From Planctomycetota bacterium (GTDB taxonomy: Bacteria; Planctomycetota; Planctomycetia; Pirellulales; Pirellulaceae): DNA of 36,912 bases. Below are positions 33,425-36,912 of the stretch, piece by piece; the first letter of the stretch is position 1; each line of letters opens with the position of its first letter. Location: contig JAJRVM010000046.1 of NCBI GenBank assembly GCA_024277285.1, positions 1 through 36,912 of the forward strand, given 5' to 3'. The notes below the pieces were generated by a model. That model did not search any database, had not been told where the DNA came from, and worked only from the letters and a program-made list of their open reading frames with translations. The position numbers and the translations under genes were made by a program.

Positions 33425-34498
33425 ATGAACCGAGGTACCGTACGAGCGTTACTGCTGGCCGGAGCCATCGCCGGAGTGTTGGCGGTTACGAGCCAAGCCA
33501 ACGCTGGCTGGGGGCATTTTCGTGGACACTACGCCACGCCTTATGTGGGCTGGGCCGGATACAGCTACAGCTACTACGGTGGCTGGGGTGGTGCATACGG
33601 CGGCTATGGTGGTGCATACGGCGGCTATGGTGGTTATGGCTGCTGTGGACCGACCTACACCGCCCACGTCCCAACTTACAGCTATACGTCCTGCTACGAT
33701 CCTTGCTATAGGCCGCGTCACCGTGGTTGCGGACTGCTCAGCCGCTGGGCCTATCGCGCACGCACACATCACTATCGCTACTATTGGGGCGGTTGCGATC
33801 CGTGTGGCGTAACAACCTGTTGTTCGACGTGTGGCAGCTACGATAGTTGCGGCTGCGGACAGAGTGGCGACGTGATCGAGTACGGCACACCACTGTACAG
33901 CACACCTTCCTCGGACCAGACGCCCACGCCGGCTCCCGCTGAGCCGAGCGCGCCGCAGCTGCCCGAGAAGCAAACGTCACTGTCGCGCGACAGCGCCTTG
34001 TTGACCGTCGACGTTCCGAACAACGCGCGCGTCCTGGTCAACGGGATTGCAACGCGCAGCAAGGGCGATCGCCGCCGCTACGTTTCACGTAACCTGACAC
34101 CCGGCTTCGACTACACGTACGAGGTCAAGGCGCAGGTGATGGTCGACGGTACACCCGTCACGCAGACCAAAATCGTCCGTCTTCGTGCCGGGCAACAGGC
34201 ACGTTTGGCGTTCGACATGAACGCTCAGGCTCAGGTTGAAACTGCCTTGACTCTGCACGTTCCCGATGGTGCTAAAGTCTATTTGGCCGGGAATCAGACC
34301 AACGGCAAGGGAACGGTTCGTACGTTCCGCACCAAGCGGCTGGCTGATGGTCAAGCCTGGTCCGACTATGTGGTCCGCGTCGTTGTGAACGAGAATGGCG
34401 TTAACCGCACGAAGGAAGAGAAGATCACACTTCGAGCGGGCGAGCAACGCGAACTGACTTTCGACTTCAACGTCGACAAGATCGCGTCGACCCGTTGA
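33425..34498 (+). CDS. Exported Gly/Tyr/Cys-rich protein with two TIGR03000-like domains
   Basis: This 357-residue protein has a signal peptide ending near QANA. A Gly/Tyr-rich stretch with a repeated GGAYGGYGG follows, then a Cys-rich part with many CC/CxxC pairs. A Pro linker leads to two copies of a beta domain. Each domain has a V(P)(N/D)(N/G)A(R/K)V(L/Y) first strand, a T(K/R)G-type turn with R(R/T)(Y/F), an L-D-Y-V/T strand and an LRAG(Q/E)Q(A/R)-L-FD ending. These match the planctomycete TIGR03000 domain. It is probably a cell-surface or wall protein. The ATG at 33425 follows GAGGGGAG; a strong terminator follows the gene. Confidence 0.85.
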   Translation: MNRGTVRALLLAGAIAGVLAVTSQANAGWGHFRGHYATPYVGWAGYSYSYYGGWGGAYGGYGGAYGGYGGYGCCGPTYTAHVPTYSYTSCYDPCYRPRHRGCGLLSRWAYRARTHHYRYYWGGCDPCGVTTCCSTCGSYDSCGCGQSGDVIEYGTPLYSTPSSDQTPTPAPAEPSAPQLPEKQTSLSRDSALLTVDVPNNARVLVNGIATRSKGDRRRYVSRNLTPGFDYTYEVKAQVMVDGTPVTQTKIVRLRAGQQARLAFDMNAQAQVETALTLHVPDGAKVYLAGNQTNGKGTVRTFRTKRLADGQAWSDYVVRVVVNENGVNRTKEEKITLRAGEQRELTFDFNVDKIASTR

Positions 34499-34579
34499 AA
34501 CGCGTTGAAGAGCAAATTGGCGTTGAACCATTCGCACGATTAGCTTGAGAGACTGAAGCCCTTAGCTTGAGAGACACAG

Positions 34580-34615
34580 CCCTCGCGAGGAAGATTCCCG
34601 CGGGGGTTTTTTTTT
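34580..34615 (+). terminator. Intrinsic terminator after the TIGR03000 gene
   Basis: CCCTCGCG (34580-34587) pairs with CGCGGGGG (34599-34606), one G-T pair. The inner GGAA...TTCC adds four pairs across a bulged A. Nine T follow (34607-34615). This is a canonical rho-independent terminator 80 bases after the stop codon. Just before it, TAGCTTGAGAGAC occurs twice (34541-34553, 34563-34575). Confidence 0.92.
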
Positions 34616-34785
34616 GACTTGCGGCATGGTGCCGAGCAGGGCATCCGGTTGTGCTCTTTGGCCCGAGATCCTTATACTGACCCACGGCTCCCAGGTCACG
34701 GGCGGTGTGGTTCTGGGTTGGACAATTCTGGGTCGAAATGCAAACCCAAACGATGAAATAGGTATTGTTCTGGAGGGTAAGAACC

Positions 34786-35799
34786 GTGTTCGACAGTTTG
34801 GTGGTAGTGGGTGCAACGGGTGCCGTGGGCAGGATCGTGCGATCGCTATTGGAAGAGCGTGTTTTTCCATACAAGCGAATCAAGTTCCTTGCTTCCAAGC
34901 GTTCCGCAGGCACAACGCTCACCTTCCGCGGCGCGTCTCACACGGTCGAATTGCTGTGCCCAGCCGCCTTTGAAGCGGGCGACATCGTGATTAGCAGCAC
35001 GCCCGACGACGTCGCCCGTGACTTCATACCCGATGCCGTAAAACGGGGCGCCGTGGTGGTGGACGAAAGTGGCTATTGGCGTATGGATCCGACGGTCCCG
35101 CTGGTTGTGCCCGAAGTGAACCCCGAAGCAATCGGCCAACACAAGGGGATCATTGCGAGCCCCAACTGTTCGACCACACAGATGGTCGTTGCCATGAAAC
35201 CGATCCATGATGCCGCCCGCATCCGCCGCGTCGTGGTCAGCACCTATCAGGCAACGAGCGGCGCGGGAGTGGCGGGAGAACGCGACCTGGAAGCAGGAAG
35301 CCGAGCGGCGTTGGACGGCAAACCGTATCAATACGAGAGCTTTGCTCATCCGATCGCGTTCAATGTGATACCACAGATCGGAGCGCCCAAACATGAAGGT
35401 TATACGTCCGAAGAAATGAAAATGGTCTGGGAGACACAGAAAATTTTTAACGACGATTCCATCAAGGTTTGCCCCACCTGCGTGCGCGTGCCGGTGACGA
35501 ACTGTCACAGCGAGAGCATTTTGCTGGAGACCGAAAAACCGCTCGCCGTTGACCAGGCACGGGAGTTGTTTGCGGCCACCGATGGCATAACCGTGGTCGA
35601 TGACTTAGCCGCTGGCCAGTATCCCATGCCGCTCGATGATAGTGGCAAGGATGATGTGTTTGTGGGACGTATCCGCCGCGACATTTCCTGTGACAACGGT
35701 CTAACCTTCTGGTGCGTCAGTGACAACTTGCGCAAGGGGGCGGCCACGAACGCGGTCCAGATTGCCGAGCTGCTGGTTGCCCAACAAGCCCGTGCCTGA
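34786..35799 (+). CDS. asd: Aspartate-semialdehyde dehydrogenase
   Basis: Asd reduces aspartyl phosphate to aspartate semialdehyde with NADPH in the lysine, methionine and threonine pathways. The 337 residues fit. NADP loop VVVGATGAVGR at the N-terminus, catalytic cysteine in SPNCSTTQM, substrate-binding STYQATSGAGVAGERDLE, and NCHSES with the active-site His are all visible. The GTG at 34786 has GGAGGG eight bases upstream, better than the TTG seven codons earlier. truA begins 28 bases after the stop and is probably co-transcribed. Confidence 0.95.
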   Translation: MFDSLVVVGATGAVGRIVRSLLEERVFPYKRIKFLASKRSAGTTLTFRGASHTVELLCPAAFEAGDIVISSTPDDVARDFIPDAVKRGAVVVDESGYWRMDPTVPLVVPEVNPEAIGQHKGIIASPNCSTTQMVVAMKPIHDAARIRRVVVSTYQATSGAGVAGERDLEAGSRAALDGKPYQYESFAHPIAFNVIPQIGAPKHEGYTSEEMKMVWETQKIFNDDSIKVCPTCVRVPVTNCHSESILLETEKPLAVDQARELFAATDGITVVDDLAAGQYPMPLDDSGKDDVFVGRIRRDISCDNGLTFWCVSDNLRKGAATNAVQIAELLVAQQARA

Positions 35800-35826
35800 A
35801 TGAACCTCCGCGGAATCTAATCGACC

Positions 35827-36660
35827 ATGCGCACCTATCGCATGACGGTCGCCTACGATGGCACAGCGTACCATGGCTGGCAGGTCCAACTTGGTGCGTC
35901 GACTGTCCAAGAGACACTCGAGGCAGCACTGCAACAAATTGTTGGCCGACCGGTGCGCATGACCGCCAGTGGACGCACCGATACCGGAGTCCATGCGCGC
36001 GGGCAAGTTGTCAGCTTTCGTTGCGCCACGCGACTTGAACCCAACGTGCTTCGTAGCGCGCTCAATGCCAACACTCCGGATGATATCTGGATCCGCCAAG
36101 TATTGGCGGCTGCGGATGATTTTCACGCTATTCGCGATGCGGTATCAAAACACTATCGGTACGTGATTCAAGATGGCCCGAACCGGGATCTCTTCACACG
36201 CGCCTACAGCTGGTACGTTCCACAGACACTGGATGTTGACAAGATGCGTCAGGCTGCCGTATGCCTGATCGGACGGCACGACTTCAGCAGCTTTGAAGCG
36301 GCCGGCGCACCACGCAAGACCAGCGTGCGCACCGTCGCGCGACTGAGCGTGCAACGTGGGAGTGCCCTGGCGCCGCAGCAACCAACTCCGCAGCAACCAA
36401 CGCTCCCGCAAACAGTGGTTCGGAAGCATGAGCTCCAGAGCATTGTCATCGATATTGAAGCCGATGGGTTCCTGTACAACATGGTCCGCAACATTGTCGG
36501 GTCACTTGTGCTCGTCGGAAAAGGGCGGCAAGAGGTCGACTGGATGGCGACGGTGCTGCAAGCCACTGACCGCCAACAGGCCGGTCCCACCGCACCAGCG
36601 CTCGGCCTGACGCTGATGGAAGTTCGCTACGAAAGTAAGGGCAGGGGGGTGAGAGGGTGA
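35827..36660 (+). CDS. truA: tRNA pseudouridine synthase A
   Basis: TruA makes pseudouridine at positions 38-40 of tRNA anticodon arms. The 277 residues include YDGTAYHGWQ at the start, the catalytic Asp in SGRTDTGVHARGQ, FHAIRDAVSKHYRY, and FLYNMVRNIVGSLVLVG. Two oddities: a Gln/Pro insert near residues 178-195 is coded by a 15-bp duplication (36373-36386, 36388-36401), and the last residues (GRGVRG) plus the stop codon come from a GGGTGAGA tandem repeat. Neither affects core motifs. It follows asd closely. Confidence 0.95.
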   Translation: MRTYRMTVAYDGTAYHGWQVQLGASTVQETLEAALQQIVGRPVRMTASGRTDTGVHARGQVVSFRCATRLEPNVLRSALNANTPDDIWIRQVLAAADDFHAIRDAVSKHYRYVIQDGPNRDLFTRAYSWYVPQTLDVDKMRQAAVCLIGRHDFSSFEAAGAPRKTSVRTVARLSVQRGSALAPQQPTPQQPTLPQTVVRKHELQSIVIDIEADGFLYNMVRNIVGSLVLVGKGRQEVDWMATVLQATDRQQAGPTAPALGLTLMEVRYESKGRGVRG

Positions 36661-36809
36661 GAGGGTGAGAGGGTGCGCACAATCCACAAAGACTCTCAGC
36701 TCTTGACTCTTGACTCTTGACTCTTGACTCTCGACTCTTGAATCTTGACTCTCAGCTCTTGACTCTTGACTCTCAGCTCTCGACTCTTGACTCTCAGCTC
36801 TTGACTCTC
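36647..36809. repeat. GGGTGAGA repeat followed by a CTCTTGA repeat
   Basis: GGGTGAGA occurs three times from 36647, with a variant fourth unit to 36678, overlapping the end of truA. From 36691 to 36809 about 17 variants of a 7-bp unit (ACTCTTG, ACTCTCG, ACTCTCAGCTCTTG) run in tandem and fill most of the spacer before the next gene. Confidence 0.9.
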
Positions 36810-36822
36810 CACGCTGGTAGCT

Positions 36823-36912
36823 ATGAAAATTGCACACATTATTACGCGCATGATTGTGGGGGGAGCTCAGGAGAACACGCTGCTGAGCTGCAAGGATGCG
36901 GTCGACATTTAC
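36823..36912 (+). CDS. N-terminus of a GT4-type glycosyltransferase (cut by window end)
   Basis: Thirty codons are visible, starting MKIAHIITRMIVGGAQENTL. The IxTRxxVGGAQENTL pattern is typical of the first strand and loop of GT-B fold glycosyltransferases of family 4, which use nucleotide sugars in polysaccharide or glycolipid synthesis. The gene runs past the window edge, so the substrate and full domain set are unknown. Confidence 0.75.
   Translation, partial: MKIAHIITRMIVGGAQENTLLSCKDAVDIY

Noticed and set aside
36691..36809. CRISPR or origin iterons in the CTCTTGA repeat
   Set aside because: The unit is 7 bp without spacers, and no replication or cas gene is nearby; it is a simple tandem repeat.

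Overview
The window looks like chromosomal DNA from a member of the Planctomycetota. The evidence is two copies of a planctomycete-type TIGR03000-like repeat in a Gly/Tyr-rich exported protein, McsA/McsB without a CtsR neighbour, an archaeal-type phosphoglycerate mutase, GC-rich genes in short mostly unlinked operons, and long intergenic spacers full of palindromes and 7-15 bp tandem repeats. I assign it to the phylum from gene content only; the order is not resolved. No rRNA, tRNA, CRISPR array, transposase or phage gene was recognised.

Layout. 1-4.8 kb: the tail of an unknown gene, a repeat-rich spacer, mcsB and mcsA (protein arginine kinase and its zinc-finger activator, minus strand), then trpE and a small ABM-domain monooxygenase (plus). 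5-11 kb: a large membrane-anchored lipoprotein-like protein with its ABC ATPase, a decayed tandem duplication of the end of that ATPase gene, and a secreted Gly/His-rich protein. 11.3-20.4 kb (minus strand): the main interest, a protein-tagging cluster. 20.8-25.2 kb: apgM, pgi, a UPF0173 hydrolase and a Rieske protein. 25.4-36.9 kb: a TIGR03960-like radical SAM protein, a MazG-like pyrophosphohydrolase, a second membrane protein plus ABC ATPase module, an exported protein-L-isoaspartate methyltransferase with an extra C-terminal domain, the TIGR03000 protein, asd, truA and the start of a glycosyltransferase.

The tagging cluster, in transcription order, holds: a CxxC...CxxC zinc protein resembling the C-terminal part of an E1 enzyme; a 307-aa protein of unknown family; a 96-aa ubiquitin-like beta-grasp protein ending in Gly; a protein with the coiled coil and tandem OB domains of the proteasomal ATPase Mpa/ARC that stops just where the AAA+ domain should begin; a Dop-like enzyme; a 60-residue lysine-free Pup-like protein ending in Asn-Gly-Gln; a PafA-like ligase with a ~325-residue TPR-like extension; and, further downstream, a small helical protein. 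The simplest reading is a complete pupylation-type tagging pathway (deamidase, modifier, ligase, receptor) whose receptor has lost its motor, linked to a second beta-grasp modifier. No 20S proteasome gene and no AAA+ domain is in the window. Assignments rest on motifs read by eye, so profile and structure searches are needed to confirm them.
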